Positions 27,281-36,274 are shown, numbered from the stretch's first letter. The stretch: DNA of 64,000 nt from Chitinophagaceae bacterium (GCA_947458275.1 CANGYR010000007.1:62001-126000); one strand, 5' to 3'. Program-made: numbers and translations. Notes: generated from the letters alone by a model not told the origin.

Positions 27281-27301
27281 TTGTTGGTGTTATCACCAAC
27301 A
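27281..27301. repeat. GTTGGTG-TTAT-CACCAAC palindrome, copy 1
   Basis: TTGTTGGTGTTATCACCAACA contains the 7-bp stem and TTAT loop shared by all four copies in the window. The pairing here stops earlier than in the other copies. Confidence 0.75.
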
Positions 27302-27310
27302 GCGGTGTAA

Positions 27311-27440
27311 ATTTTTACCGCAAAGAAAGAAGAGCGCAGAGGTTACGCTGAGAATCCAGCCTCTGCGTAAACTTCGTTTTCTCTGGTTCTCTGCGGTAAA
27401 ACCATATAAATGTTGAAAACAAATGGAAAATGGCTGAAAC
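27311..27440. repeat. 130-bp repeat with nested inverted repeats, copy 1
   Basis: It runs from ATTTTTACCGCAAAG to ATGGCTGAAAC and is nearly identical to 27495-27624. Within it TTTTACCGCAAAGA pairs with TCTCTGCGGTAAAA (one mismatch), and CGCAGAGG pairs perfectly with CCTCTGCG. This ACCGCAGAG/CTCTGCGGT type of intergenic repeat is, from memory, widespread in environmental bacterial genomes. Confidence 0.8.
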
Positions 27441-27446
27441 GCTTCG

Positions 27447-27470
27447 CTTGTTGGTGTTATCACCAACAAG
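27447..27470. repeat. GTTGGTG-TTAT-CACCAAC palindrome, copy 2
   Basis: CTTGTTGGTG-TTAT-CACCAACAAG is a perfect 10-bp stem with a TTAT loop. It lies between the two copies of the 130-bp repeat. Confidence 0.8.
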
Positions 27471-27494
27471 AAAAATGATTGTGGTGCCAATTTG

Positions 27495-27624
27495 ATTTTT
27501 ACCGCAAAGAAACAAGAGCGCAGAGGATACGCTGAGAATCCAGCCTCTGCGTAAACTTCGTTTTCTCTGGTTCTCTGCGGTAAAACCTTATAAATGTTGA
27601 AAACAAATGGAAAATGGCTGAAAC
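27495..27624. repeat. 130-bp repeat with nested inverted repeats, copy 2
   Basis: This is the second copy of the unit at 27311-27440, offset by 184 bases and in the same orientation. Only a handful of base changes separate the copies, so the duplication is recent or is kept uniform by gene conversion. Confidence 0.8.
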
Positions 27625-27683
27625 TTTTTGAAATTCAAACCGTTAAACCCTTAAACCAGCGTCAGCGACTTAAACCTTTAACC

Positions 27684-28637
27684 CTACACCAACTCCCTCA
27701 CCACATTCGCCACCAACTGCGGTCTGCCAAGTGTATAATAATGTAGCACCGGAACGCCGGCTTTTTTCAATTCTTTTGATTGCTCCAGCAACCACTCCTG
27801 TCCGATTTTCTCCACATCAAGATCATTTTTGCAGGCCGCTATCGCTTCGGAAAGAGGAGTGGGCAAATCTATATGGAAAGTCTTCGGTAAAATGGTAAGC
27901 TGTTTTTTAGTATAAATTGGCTTTAATCCCGGAATGATAGGCACGTTGATGCCAACTTCTCGGCAGGCATTTACGAAAGAGAAGTATTTAGCATTGTCAA
28001 AAAACATCTGCGTCACAATGTAATCGGCTCCGGCATCCACCTTTGCCTTTAGATTTTTTAAATCCGTTTCCATATTGGGCGCCTCAAAATGCTTTTCCGG
28101 ATAACCCGCTACACCGATGCAAAATTTTGTTTTGGAACTGTCTTTCAAATCTTCCTCCAGATAAATTCCTGAATTCAAATCAGTGACCTGTTTCAACAAG
28201 TCTATTGCATATTTATGTCCCCCCGGCTCCGGTTCAAAGTTGGCTTCATTTTTAGCCGCATCGCCCCTCAATACCAATACATTGTCAATACCCAGATAAT
28301 GAAGATTGATTAATGCATCTTCCGTTTCATTGATATTGAAACCGCCACAAATCAGGTGTGGTACAGTATCTACATTATACTTATTCATGATCGCCGCACA
28401 AATCGACTCTGTGCCCGGTCTTTTTCTAACCACCACCTTCTCAAATATTCCATCTGCACGCTTTTTGAAAACATGCTCACTGCGGTGATAGGTAACATTT
28501 ATAAAAGCCGGCTTAAACTCCGCAAGCACATCCAGGTGGTTGTACAATGATTGAATGCCCTTGCCTTTCAAAGGTGGCAATATTTCAAAAGAAATCAACG
28601 TCTGTTTGGCATTATTAAGGTGGTCAATTACCCTCAT
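27684..28637 (-). CDS. metF: Methylenetetrahydrofolate reductase
   Basis: This is a flavoenzyme that reduces 5,10-methylene-THF to 5-methyl-THF for methionine synthesis. The 317-residue TIM-barrel protein starts MRVIDHLNNAKQTLISFEILPP, with the conserved SFEI/FPP segment. The key landmarks are INVTYHRS, VPHLICGGFN, VLVLRGDAAKNEANF with the FAD-binding Arg-Gly-Asp, CIGVAGYPEKHFEAPN and YIVTQMFFDNAKYFSFV. The ending HYYTLGRPQLVANVV is the normal C-terminus. The gene is alone; methionine synthase is not in the window. The repeat block at 27281-27624 lies just beyond its 3' end. Confidence 0.97.
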   Translation of the reverse strand: MRVIDHLNNAKQTLISFEILPPLKGKGIQSLYNHLDVLAEFKPAFINVTYHRSEHVFKKRADGIFEKVVVRKRPGTESICAAIMNKYNVDTVPHLICGGFNINETEDALINLHYLGIDNVLVLRGDAAKNEANFEPEPGGHKYAIDLLKQVTDLNSGIYLEEDLKDSSKTKFCIGVAGYPEKHFEAPNMETDLKNLKAKVDAGADYIVTQMFFDNAKYFSFVNACREVGINVPIIPGLKPIYTKKQLTILPKTFHIDLPTPLSEAIAACKNDLDVEKIGQEWLLEQSKELKKAGVPVLHYYTLGRPQLVANVVRELV

Positions 28638-28825
28638 GAGTCTGTTTGTTTTGAATGAAATTTTGCCGAAGAGAATAACTTTCCTTTGAAAAGTACCTAT
28701 TGAAAGACTGATACCCGGATAATTAACCTTTTCGATTTAGCCCGTAAAGATAACCCCAATTTGAAAAATACTGCAGGTTTGTAGAGGTTAATCAACAAAA
28801 TAGAGTCCCTTAGCTTGATTTAATG

Positions 28826-28833
28826 TAATTTTG
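28826..28833 (+). promoter_or_regulatory. Candidate -7 box for lptB
   Basis: TAATTTTG matches TAnnTTTG and lies 19 bases before the TTG start of lptB. No well-spaced TTTG was found upstream. The short distance would leave a leader of about a dozen bases. Confidence 0.35.
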
Positions 28834-28852
28834 AAATGTAATACAACTAAAA

Positions 28853-29626
28853 TTGGGACTAACCATACATACTCAAAATCTGGTAAAAATTTACGGCAGC
28901 CGTACCGTCGTAAATAACGTGTCTTTTAATGTCAGCCAGGGTGAAATTGTTGGATTGCTCGGACCAAACGGAGCCGGGAAAACTACTTCTTTTTATCAGG
29001 TGGTGGGACTCGTAAAGCCAGATAGCGGAGAGGTTTTTCTCAACGACCTCAATATTACCAAGCTTCCTATGTATAAAAGGGCAAAAATGGGCATTGGTTA
29101 TCTTCCCCAGGAAGCAAGTGTTTTCAGAAAACTGAGTGTGGAAGACAACATAACTGCTGTTCTGGAAATGACGGATTTATCAAAATCGGCACAGAAAGAA
29201 AAACTAGAGGCCCTACTTGAAGAATTTAATCTGGGGCATGTGCGTAAAAACAACGGTGACACATTGAGTGGGGGAGAGCGCAGAAGAACGGAAATTGCCC
29301 GCGCTTTGGCCGTAGATCCGAAGTTTATCCTGTTAGATGAGCCCTTCGCCGGGGTTGACCCCATTGCTGTAGAAGACATTCAGGAGGTTATAGCACGCTT
29401 AAGATACAGAAATATAGGAATTCTTATTACCGATCACAACGTAAACGAAACCCTTTCGATTTGCGACAGAGCCTACCTGCTGATTGACGGTAAAATATTC
29501 AAACACGGAACCGCGGAAGAGCTGGCTGAAGATGAAAAAGTACGACAGCTTTATCTGGGTCGGAATTTTGAACTCAAAAGAAAAGATTATTTGCACAAAG
29601 CAGCTGAAGAACATGAAAATTCATAA
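28853..29626 (+). CDS. lptB: LPS export ABC transporter ATP-binding protein
   Basis: LptB powers extraction of lipopolysaccharide from the inner membrane through LptFG. The 257-residue ATPase has Walker [10 protein letters not shown], the Q-loop [14 protein letters not shown] typical of LptB, the signature [15 protein letters not shown], Walker [17 protein letters not shown] and the switch His in [10 protein letters not shown]. The start must be TTG at 28853, because an in-frame stop occurs at 28832 with no ATG between. A basic C-terminal extension ([16 protein letters not shown]) goes slightly beyond the E. coli length. The GH3 gene follows after 55 bases on the same strand. Confidence 0.94.
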   Translation: MGLTIHTQNLVKIYGSRTVVNNVSFNVSQGEIVGLLGPNGAGKTTSFYQVVGLVKPDSGEVFLNDLNITKLPMYKRAKMGIGYLPQEASVFRKLSVEDNITAVLEMTDLSKSAQKEKLEALLEEFNLGHVRKNNGDTLSGGERRRTEIARALAVDPKFILLDEPFAGVDPIAVEDIQEVIARLRYRNIGILITDHNVNETLSICDRAYLLIDGKIFKHGTAEELAEDEKVRQLYLGRNFELKRKDYLHKAAEEHENS

Positions 29627-29681
29627 TAGCGTAAGACGGCTGTTTGATTTTCGTATAAAATTTTTCTTTACCTTTCTCTAA

Positions 29682-31193
29682 ATGAAACTGCTATCTCCCG
29701 CTATATCAAGACTGGCCAGGATGAGGTTTTGGCGTATAGAAAACTGGACCAGGCATCCGGTGGAGATTCAAAGGGCAGTTTTACAAGACCTGGTTACAAC
29801 AGCTCAGTACACAGCATTCGGTAAGAAATATAATTTTTCAAGCCTTTTTACACTGAAAGAATTCAAGCTCAATGTTCCTATACATGAATATGAAGACCTT
29901 CGTCCCTATATTCAAAGAATGATGGATGGAGAGGAAAATGTATTGTGGAATTCTCCGATTAACTGGTTTGCCAAAAGCAGCGGAACATCAAGTGATAAAA
30001 GCAAGTTTATTCCTGTTAGCGAAGAAAGTTTGCAGGAAAACCATTTCAAAGCCAGCAAAGATGTGCTCACCGGATATTACAACTACTTCCCTTCCAGCGA
30101 TTTGCTTACCGGAAAGGGATTGGTGGTGGGAGGTTCACATCAAATCAATCATATCAATGAAGACATACACTATGGCGACCTCAGTGCCGTATTAATGCAA
30201 AATGCGCCATTTTGGGGACAATGGCTGAGAACACCTGAACTCAGCGTGGCGCTGCTGGATGAATGGGAAGATAAAATTGAAAAACTGGCACAAACCACCT
30301 CTAACGAAAATGTCACCTCAATTGCCGGAGTGCCTACATGGACGTTGTTGTTATTGAAAAGAATTCTGGAAATTAAAAACAAAAAGACCATAAAAGAAGT
30401 TTGGCCCAATTTAGAATTATATATCAATGGCGGCGTTTCGTTTATTCCTTACCGTGAGCAGTTTGAAAAAATCATCGGCGCGCCAATTAACTATCTTGAA
30501 ATTTACAACGCCAGTGAAGGTTTTTTTGCCGCTCAGGAAAAACCCGAAGATGAAGGAATGACGTTGTTTACAGAGCACGGTATATTTTATGAATTCATGC
30601 CGGTGGAAGAATACGGAAAACCTAACCCAATAACAGTCGGGTTGGATAAAGTACAGCTCGATAAAAACTATGCTTTGGTGATTAGCACTACCGGGGGGGT
30701 GTGGAGATATCTGGTAGGAGATACGATTAAGTTCTGCTCACTTCATCCATATAAAATAAAAGTAACCGGAAGGCTGAAACATTATATGAATGCCTTTGGA
30801 GAAGAAGTGATTGTGGACAATGCTGACAAAGCCATTGCTATCGCTTCTCAACAAACCGGTGCCATTGTAAATGACTATACCGCAGCTCCGATATATTTTA
30901 CCGAAAAACACAATGGCGCTCACGAATGGTTGATTGAATTTGAAAAACTTCCGGATAATCATGAACTATTTGCAGTTGCTCTTGATGAAGCATTAAAAAG
31001 CGTAAACAGTGATTACGAAGCCAAAAGACAAAAAGACATTGCACTTAGTCCGCCAAAAATACACTTCCTGCAACCCGGTGTTTTTAAAAAATGGCTACAG
31101 CTCAAAAATAAATTAGGCGGCCAGCATAAAGTACCACGGTTGAGCAATGAGAGAAAGATTGTGGAGGAGATTTTGGGAATGATGAATGTATAA
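29682..31193 (+). CDS. GH3 auxin-responsive-promoter family protein (acyl-adenylate-forming fold)
   Basis: Plant GH3 proteins adenylate carboxylic acids such as jasmonate or indole acetate and conjugate them to amino acids. Bacterial members have the same fold but their substrates are mostly unknown. The 503-residue protein shows the family core in order: FAKSSGTSSDKSKFIPVS (the nucleotide-phosphate loop), KGLVVGGSHQINH, SIAGVPTWTLLLLKRI, LYINGGVSFIPYREQF, LEIYNASEGFFAAQ, TTGGVWRYLVGDTIKF and VTGRLKHYMNAFGEE. All lie in the positions expected for a functional adenylation domain. It may share a transcript with lptB, but a role in the envelope is only suggested by that neighbour. Confidence 0.9.
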   Translation: MKLLSPAISRLARMRFWRIENWTRHPVEIQRAVLQDLVTTAQYTAFGKKYNFSSLFTLKEFKLNVPIHEYEDLRPYIQRMMDGEENVLWNSPINWFAKSSGTSSDKSKFIPVSEESLQENHFKASKDVLTGYYNYFPSSDLLTGKGLVVGGSHQINHINEDIHYGDLSAVLMQNAPFWGQWLRTPELSVALLDEWEDKIEKLAQTTSNENVTSIAGVPTWTLLLLKRILEIKNKKTIKEVWPNLELYINGGVSFIPYREQFEKIIGAPINYLEIYNASEGFFAAQEKPEDEGMTLFTEHGIFYEFMPVEEYGKPNPITVGLDKVQLDKNYALVISTTGGVWRYLVGDTIKFCSLHPYKIKVTGRLKHYMNAFGEEVIVDNADKAIAIASQQTGAIVNDYTAAPIYFTEKHNGAHEWLIEFEKLPDNHELFAVALDEALKSVNSDYEAKRQKDIALSPPKIHFLQPGVFKKWLQLKNKLGGQHKVPRLSNERKIVEEILGMMNV

Positions 31194-31206
31194 TGTGGAT
31201 TTCTCC

Positions 31207-31230
31207 GCTGTTGGTGTTATCACCAACAGC
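31207..31230. repeat. GTTGGTG-TTAT-CACCAAC palindrome, copy 3
   Basis: GCTGTTGGTG-TTAT-CACCAACAGC is a perfect 10-bp stem. Compared with copies 2 and 4, the outer CTTG/CAAG pairs are replaced by GCTG/CAGC, a paired change that preserves the stem. Confidence 0.8.
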
Positions 31231-31253
31231 TATTAAGAGGAGCATTCCAAAAA

Positions 31254-31277
31254 CTTGTTGGTGATAACACCAACAAG
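31254..31277. repeat. GTTGGTG-ATAA-CACCAAC palindrome, copy 4 (inverted loop)
   Basis: CTTGTTGGTG-ATAA-CACCAACAAG is a perfect 10-bp stem. Its loop ATAA is the reverse complement of the TTAT loop in the other copies, so this copy is inverted. It lies 24 bases from copy 3, forming a head-to-head pair. Confidence 0.8.
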
Positions 31278-31330
31278 GGAGGAAATATCCAATATAGATG
31301 TTTGTTTATTATTGTTTAAAATCGTTGAAT

Positions 31331-31412
31331 GTAGTTGAACTTCAACCAACTAAAACTATTTTCAACAACCTTCAACTACTTTCTACATTGATTATTCAAT
31401 ATTCTACATTTT
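31331..31412. repeat. Dispersed intergenic repeat, copy B
   Basis: Bases 31353-31412 align with 11784-11850, sharing TTCAACAAC, CTTTCTACATTGATTATT and TTCTACATTTT. Here GTAGTTGAA (31331-31339) also forms a perfect 9-bp inverted repeat with TTCAACTAC (31371-31379). Confidence 0.55.
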
Positions 31413-31419
31413 TTCTTTC

Positions 31420-33174
31420 TCACCTACAACTCTCCAAAAAATCCTTCACCCCCTGCACTATCTTTTCTGCCATCTGTTGCTGAAATGACTCATCCAGCAT
31501 TTTCATCTCTTCCTCAGGATTGCTGAGAAAAAGTGTTTCTATCAAAGCATTGGGATATTCAGTGGGACTGTTGAGCATAAAATTAAATGAGCCGTTATTG
31601 CCATACTCATCTAATCCTAGTTCAAGCATGCGCTGATAGATAGCCTTGCTCAAAGGCCTGAAACCTATGTACCGATAAAAGGTACTCGTCCCTTTTGATC
31701 TGATAGGATCTGAAGATGAATTTAAATGTATACTCAGTAATAAATCGGGAAGACTGTCACGGTAAAATAGTATTCGCTGTTTATTATCAAAAAATGTTTC
31801 TGTCTCCCTTGTCATAATGACTTTGGCTCCTTCTTTTTCAAGCAACTTTTTCAACTTTAATGAAAGGGCCAAAGTGAGTGTTTTCTCAGCAACGCCCGTT
31901 GGACCGCCCGCTCCTGTATTGGTGCCACCATGACCCGCATCTATAGCTATCGTCAGTTTGTTGAGAAATAAATTTTTCGGTTGTTGTTTTACTTTTACCA
32001 CCAGCGCATTCCCTTCATAATATATTTGATGTCCCCAATGTTGTTGGTGACTTAGAAAGATGACCACTCTATATATATCATCTGCAATCTGTTCGTATTG
32101 AACATTTTTTATTTCTTTTGTTGAATTGAGCTGATTAATCCAATTGGTATTATTGGTAGCGCCAAAAAGATCTACAACAATACGCGAGGGTTCTGTCAGT
32201 TGAAAAGACTGATAAGGTAATCTGCCGGTCAATCCAATTTTTACATAATCATACACCGAGTCGCCATAAACTCTCCATTTATCAGTCAATACATACGGAA
32301 CTAAACTTCCTTTAGGCATCACCGTTACATGCTCATCGGGAATAAAGGCGCTCCTATTATTGCTTAGTCTGACTTTAAAATGAGTATCTACTTTTCCAAT
32401 GACTTTTAATGGAATCATACTGTCAATATAACCAACTTTTGCTCCGCCCAATCTGTCATCTCCCAGACCATATTCCAGATGCGCGAGTCTTCCCTTTGTA
32501 ATAACAACATCCGAATCGGAATCATTCATTACTGTAAAAACATTTTTCGTTGGGCGTGTTTGTGTTTTTCCCGAATTATCTTTAATCTCTACGTTCAAAG
32601 ATTTTTTTCTCAGGGTATCATTCGGTTGAATCAAATATTCCCCCTGGTATATACCCGGCATGGAATCTGATAAAGAAAGCGGCAGCTCATTAAGCGGATT
32701 ACCTGCAACGAATACACCACAACCCGGAAAAGCCTTTACTTTAAACTGAATTATATCGCCCGGCAATAAGACTACATCTCCTTCCGGAAAAGTTTTAATG
32801 GATTCAATTCCAAAAGTTTTCATCGGCTTCGCCGGTAATGGAGGTGTATAAGTATATGTAATGGTTTTGGATGTTTTATTGTTGTTCACAACTGCTTCAA
32901 TCTGAATCACATTTTCTTTTTCCGAAAGTTTCAATTCATGAGCAAACGCTCCAGTGACGTATACTTTTACGGGTTGGTTATTGACGGATAAAGAACATCC
33001 TTTACAGGTGCTGCCGATAATGAATTGCTGTGGTTTTGATACCTGGTTGGCAGATTTAAGCGGCTCTACCAATTTGATGAAAGGTATATTCTGCGCTTTT
33101 GGTAATAATGGATTAAAGAAACAAAATAACAGTAAATATAAAAATGACTTCTTCAGAAATAAATTCGTGTTCAT
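31420..33174 (-). CDS. N-acetylmuramoyl-L-alanine amidase (Amidase_3 family)
   Basis: It cleaves the bond between MurNAc and the stem peptide of peptidoglycan, in the periplasm. A signal peptide is followed by a long beta-rich N-terminal region of about 350 residues, including SH3-like or AMIN-like parts (PSRIVVDLFGATNNTNWINQL). The zinc-amidase domain spans about 400-580. Metal ligands and catalytic residues appear in IAIDAGHGGTNTGAG (His), GVAEKTLTLAL (Glu), LLLSIHLNSSSDP (His) and ALIETLFLSNPEEEMKML (catalytic Glu). The repeated KPQQFIIGSTCKGCSL near residue 50 may be a small Ig-type domain with a disulfide. It is alone and convergent with the GH3 gene. Confidence 0.92.
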   Translation of the reverse strand: MNTNLFLKKSFLYLLLFCFFNPLLPKAQNIPFIKLVEPLKSANQVSKPQQFIIGSTCKGCSLSVNNQPVKVYVTGAFAHELKLSEKENVIQIEAVVNNNKTSKTITYTYTPPLPAKPMKTFGIESIKTFPEGDVVLLPGDIIQFKVKAFPGCGVFVAGNPLNELPLSLSDSMPGIYQGEYLIQPNDTLRKKSLNVEIKDNSGKTQTRPTKNVFTVMNDSDSDVVITKGRLAHLEYGLGDDRLGGAKVGYIDSMIPLKVIGKVDTHFKVRLSNNRSAFIPDEHVTVMPKGSLVPYVLTDKWRVYGDSVYDYVKIGLTGRLPYQSFQLTEPSRIVVDLFGATNNTNWINQLNSTKEIKNVQYEQIADDIYRVVIFLSHQQHWGHQIYYEGNALVVKVKQQPKNLFLNKLTIAIDAGHGGTNTGAGGPTGVAEKTLTLALSLKLKKLLEKEGAKVIMTRETETFFDNKQRILFYRDSLPDLLLSIHLNSSSDPIRSKGTSTFYRYIGFRPLSKAIYQRMLELGLDEYGNNGSFNFMLNSPTEYPNALIETLFLSNPEEEMKMLDESFQQQMAEKIVQGVKDFLESCR

Positions 33175-33212
33175 TAGATAAAACTACACAAATTGTTGAT
33201 TGGTATTATCAT

Positions 33213-35006
33213 TCAGAGGTAATACTTATTTTCTGCAATCATTTTATCTGCAATCCTTCGCCTTGCCTCTTTAGTGTTATATGGAGTTGTTTTTGTAAAT
33301 CTTTTCAATCCAAGCAACAACATTTTTTGTTCATCTCCGTCGGAAAAAGCACAGACTGCGTCTTTTCCGTATTTATGAATTCTATCAGCAGCGTCAAACA
33401 AATAACAATAGGTCATATCCTGTTGAACCGAAAAATCAGTAATAGATTTATTTTCCGATAATTTAATCAACCTCAGCAATGCGCTCTCTGCATGATAAAC
33501 GGTTATGGCCATATCTGCTATGTTCATTAAAATTTCCTGCTCTTGTTGAAGTTTCATCATCAGCTTTTGCACCGCCGCTCCGGCAACAAGCAGAACGGAT
33601 TTTTTCATGTTGTGCACCGCTTTTAGTTCAGCAGCAAATGCTTGTCCGTGTTCATCGCCAAACTCCGGAATGCTCATCAATTCAGAAGCCACTTTGGTGG
33701 CAGCATTAAGTAAATCAAGCTTGCCTTTCATGGCTCTTTTCAATACCATGTCCACCGCAAGCAATCTATTGATTTCATTGGTGCCTTCAAAAATTCGGTT
33801 GATTCTGCTATCACGATAAGAGCGGCTGATATTATACTCATCGCTGAATCCGTTGCCTCCATAGATTTGTACGCCTTCATCCGCAACAAAATCCATCATC
33901 TCACTTCCCTCCACTTTCAGCATGGCACATTCCACCGCGTATTCTTCTGCAGCGCCTAATAATGCTTCTCCGAAAGGCTTACTCGCTTTGAGCAAATCAT
34001 CCTCCTTGGCGGCAATCCAATCTGCAGTGCGATACAATGCGGTTTCGGATACCCATATCCGTATGGCCATCTGCGCAAGCTTATGTTTGATGGCACCAAA
34101 GCTTGATATGGGAACTTTAAACTGTTCTCTCGTATTGGCATATTCAATGGTTTCATTCAAAGTTTGTTTCGCTCCACCCAGCACCGCTGCACATAATTTC
34201 AGTCTGCCGATGTTTAATATATTGAATGCAATCACATGTCCTTTGCCAATTTCTCCCAGCACATTTTCAACCGGCACTTTACAATCCTGAAAATATAGCT
34301 GTACGGTGGAAGAGCCCTTGATGCCCATCTTATGTTCTTCCGGACCTTGGGTAAACCCTTCCATGCCGCGCTCAATGATAAAGGCAGTAAACTTATCTCC
34401 GTCAATTTTGGCAAACACGGTATAGATATCAGCAAAACCGCCATTGGTAATCCAGCATTTTTGTCCGTTGAGTATATAATTTTTACCATCTTCCGATAAT
34501 CGGGCACTGGTCTTGGCTGACAGTGCATCACTGCCACTATGCGGCTCCGTTAGTCCATATGCACCCTTCCATTCACCGGAAATTAATTTTGGTATGTATT
34601 TTTCTTTTTGAGCAGTAGTTCCAAAATATAAAATAGGCAATGTTCCTATTCCGGTATGTGCTGCTACTGCTACGCTGAAGGAATGGCCGCTGCCAAGGCC
34701 TTCGTTGACCAGCGTGGCTGTGATAAAATCTTTTCCCAAACCACCATAGGTTTCCGGTATGCTCACACCCAGCAGACCCTGTGCACCCGCTTTCATCAGC
34801 AAAGCCGGCATTAGTCCTTCTTCCAGTTTATCAATACGGTCCAAAATGGGTTTTACCTCATTACTAACAAAATCAATACACATGTCCTTTGTCATGCGCT
34901 GTTCCTCATTAAAATCTTCCGGAATAAAGGTGTCCTCAGGTAATGAAGGTTTAATAAGCCATTCGGCTCCTGATAATGTTTTGTGAGTGGCGGAAGCATC
35001 TTTCAT
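33213..35006 (-). CDS. Acyl-CoA dehydrogenase, long form
   Basis: It is an FAD enzyme that introduces the 2,3-double bond in acyl-CoA during beta-oxidation. The 597 residues exceed the usual 380 because of a C-terminal extension of about 180 residues, the arrangement seen in very-long-chain (ACADVL/ACAD9-like) enzymes. The N-terminal helical domain, the middle beta domain with YGLTEPHSGSDA and CWITNGGFADIYTVFA, and the ending of the core, QIYGGNGFSDEYNISRSYRDSRINRIFEGTNEINRLL, are all present. The last contains the position of the catalytic Glu. Its promoter region is shared with the divergent glycosyltransferase gene. Chain-length preference cannot be read from sequence. Confidence 0.95.
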   Translation of the reverse strand: MKDASATHKTLSGAEWLIKPSLPEDTFIPEDFNEEQRMTKDMCIDFVSNEVKPILDRIDKLEEGLMPALLMKAGAQGLLGVSIPETYGGLGKDFITATLVNEGLGSGHSFSVAVAAHTGIGTLPILYFGTTAQKEKYIPKLISGEWKGAYGLTEPHSGSDALSAKTSARLSEDGKNYILNGQKCWITNGGFADIYTVFAKIDGDKFTAFIIERGMEGFTQGPEEHKMGIKGSSTVQLYFQDCKVPVENVLGEIGKGHVIAFNILNIGRLKLCAAVLGGAKQTLNETIEYANTREQFKVPISSFGAIKHKLAQMAIRIWVSETALYRTADWIAAKEDDLLKASKPFGEALLGAAEEYAVECAMLKVEGSEMMDFVADEGVQIYGGNGFSDEYNISRSYRDSRINRIFEGTNEINRLLAVDMVLKRAMKGKLDLLNAATKVASELMSIPEFGDEHGQAFAAELKAVHNMKKSVLLVAGAAVQKLMMKLQQEQEILMNIADMAITVYHAESALLRLIKLSENKSITDFSVQQDMTYCYLFDAADRIHKYGKDAVCAFSDGDEQKMLLLGLKRFTKTTPYNTKEARRRIADKMIAENKYYL

Positions 35007-35050
35007 ACAAGCAAAATTTTGGTTCGAGGGAGACTATATAAATTTATACA

Positions 35051-35079
35051 TTTGCTTCGTTACCAAAAAATTAACTTTG
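35051..35079 (+). promoter_or_regulatory. Bacteroidota promoter of the glycosyltransferase gene
   Basis: TTTG (35051-35054), a 17-base spacer and TAACTTTG (35072-35079) match the TTTG/TAnnTTTG architecture. The ATG at 35091 follows 11 bases later, so the leader is almost absent. Confidence 0.55.
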
Positions 35080-35090
35080 TTAATTCCCGC

Positions 35091-36233
35091 ATGATAATCG
35101 TCACCACGATACTGCTTTTTCTCTTTATAGTTTATGCCGCGCTGCTGGTATACTATCGTTTGTCCTGGCAATCGATTCCAAATCTTATATCGGAAAATGT
35201 CTCTGCTGATTTGAACATTTCGATAAGTGTCATCATTCCTGCGCGCAACGAAGAAAAGAATATAACTGCATTGCTGAATTCGCTGAGAGGGCAGTCTTAT
35301 CCGGCTTCATTGTTTGAAGTGATTGTGGTGGATGATTACTCTACCGACCGGACAGCTGATTGGGTGAAGAATTGCGGGATTTCAAATGTTCGTTTGATTT
35401 CTCTTAAAGATATTCTTGGCGTTACTGCTATCAACTCTTACAAAAAAAAGGCAATTGAGGTGGGGATTAGTACGAGCAAAGGAGCACTTATTGTCACGAC
35501 CGATGCAGATTGTATGGTTCCTGAAAAATGGCTGGAGAAAATCTCAGCAGCATACAATCAAACAAACGCCTCTTTGCTGGTGATGCCCGTGGCCATCAAG
35601 TATAAAAACAGATTTATTGAAATTTTTCAGGCGCTGGATTTTATGACGTTACAGGGAATCACCGGTGCGGCTGTACATAAAAAACTGCATAGTATGTGTA
35701 ATGGGGCGAATCTGGCTTATACCAGAAAAGCATTTGAAGAAGTGGATGGGTTTAAAGAGATAGACCATATTGCAAGTGGCGATGACATGCTGCTGATGCA
35801 TAAGATGGTGATGAGGCGGATGAAGGTTTGTTATCTCAAATCCGAAGATGTCATCGTCAGTACTGAAGCAGTTGGCTCGGTAAAAGAATTTTTCCAGCAA
35901 CGCATCAGATGGGCAAGCAAGGCCGACAAATACCAGGATAAAACATTGTTTCCCGTTTTGTTGATGGTTTATCTCTTCAATATAGCGTTGCTGTTTATCG
36001 GAATCATCGCAATTTTTGTAAACCCAATCATCTCTTATTTAGTTGCAGGTGTTTTAATTTTAAAAACTTTGACAGAGTTATTATTTCTTTACCCGGTAGC
36101 TGATTTCTTTAAGATGAAAAAACTATTGTGGTATTTCCCGTTGATGCAGCCATTGCATATCATATATACCGTCATTGCAGGTTGGCTGGGAAAATTCGGG
36201 AGTTATCAGTGGAAAGAAAGAAAAGTACAATAG
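35091..36233 (+). CDS. Membrane-anchored family 2 glycosyltransferase
   Basis: It is a processive-type GT2 enzyme that probably builds or modifies an envelope glycan on the cytoplasmic face. The ORF-track start at 34983 would run through the promoter and the divergent gene, so I use the ATG at 35091. The 380 residues start with one membrane helix (IIVTTILLFLFIVYAALLVYY), then the GT-A domain with SVIIPARNEEKNITALL, VVDDYSTDRTAD, TTDADCMVPEKWL and SGDDMLL. The QQRIRW motif marks the acceptor site. Two or three helices at the C-terminus complete it. The substrate is unknown. Confidence 0.9.
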   Translation: MIIVTTILLFLFIVYAALLVYYRLSWQSIPNLISENVSADLNISISVIIPARNEEKNITALLNSLRGQSYPASLFEVIVVDDYSTDRTADWVKNCGISNVRLISLKDILGVTAINSYKKKAIEVGISTSKGALIVTTDADCMVPEKWLEKISAAYNQTNASLLVMPVAIKYKNRFIEIFQALDFMTLQGITGAAVHKKLHSMCNGANLAYTRKAFEEVDGFKEIDHIASGDDMLLMHKMVMRRMKVCYLKSEDVIVSTEAVGSVKEFFQQRIRWASKADKYQDKTLFPVLLMVYLFNIALLFIGIIAIFVNPIISYLVAGVLILKTLTELLFLYPVADFFKMKKLLWYFPLMQPLHIIYTVIAGWLGKFGSYQWKERKVQ

Positions 36234-36274
36234 CTTTTGATTGAATTGCCCGATGATTAATTATCTTCATATTG

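Noticed and set aside
34983-35090. N-terminal extension of the glycosyltransferase ORF
   Set aside because: It overlaps the start of the divergent acyl-CoA dehydrogenase gene and the promoter at 35051; the ATG at 35091 starts directly at the membrane helix.
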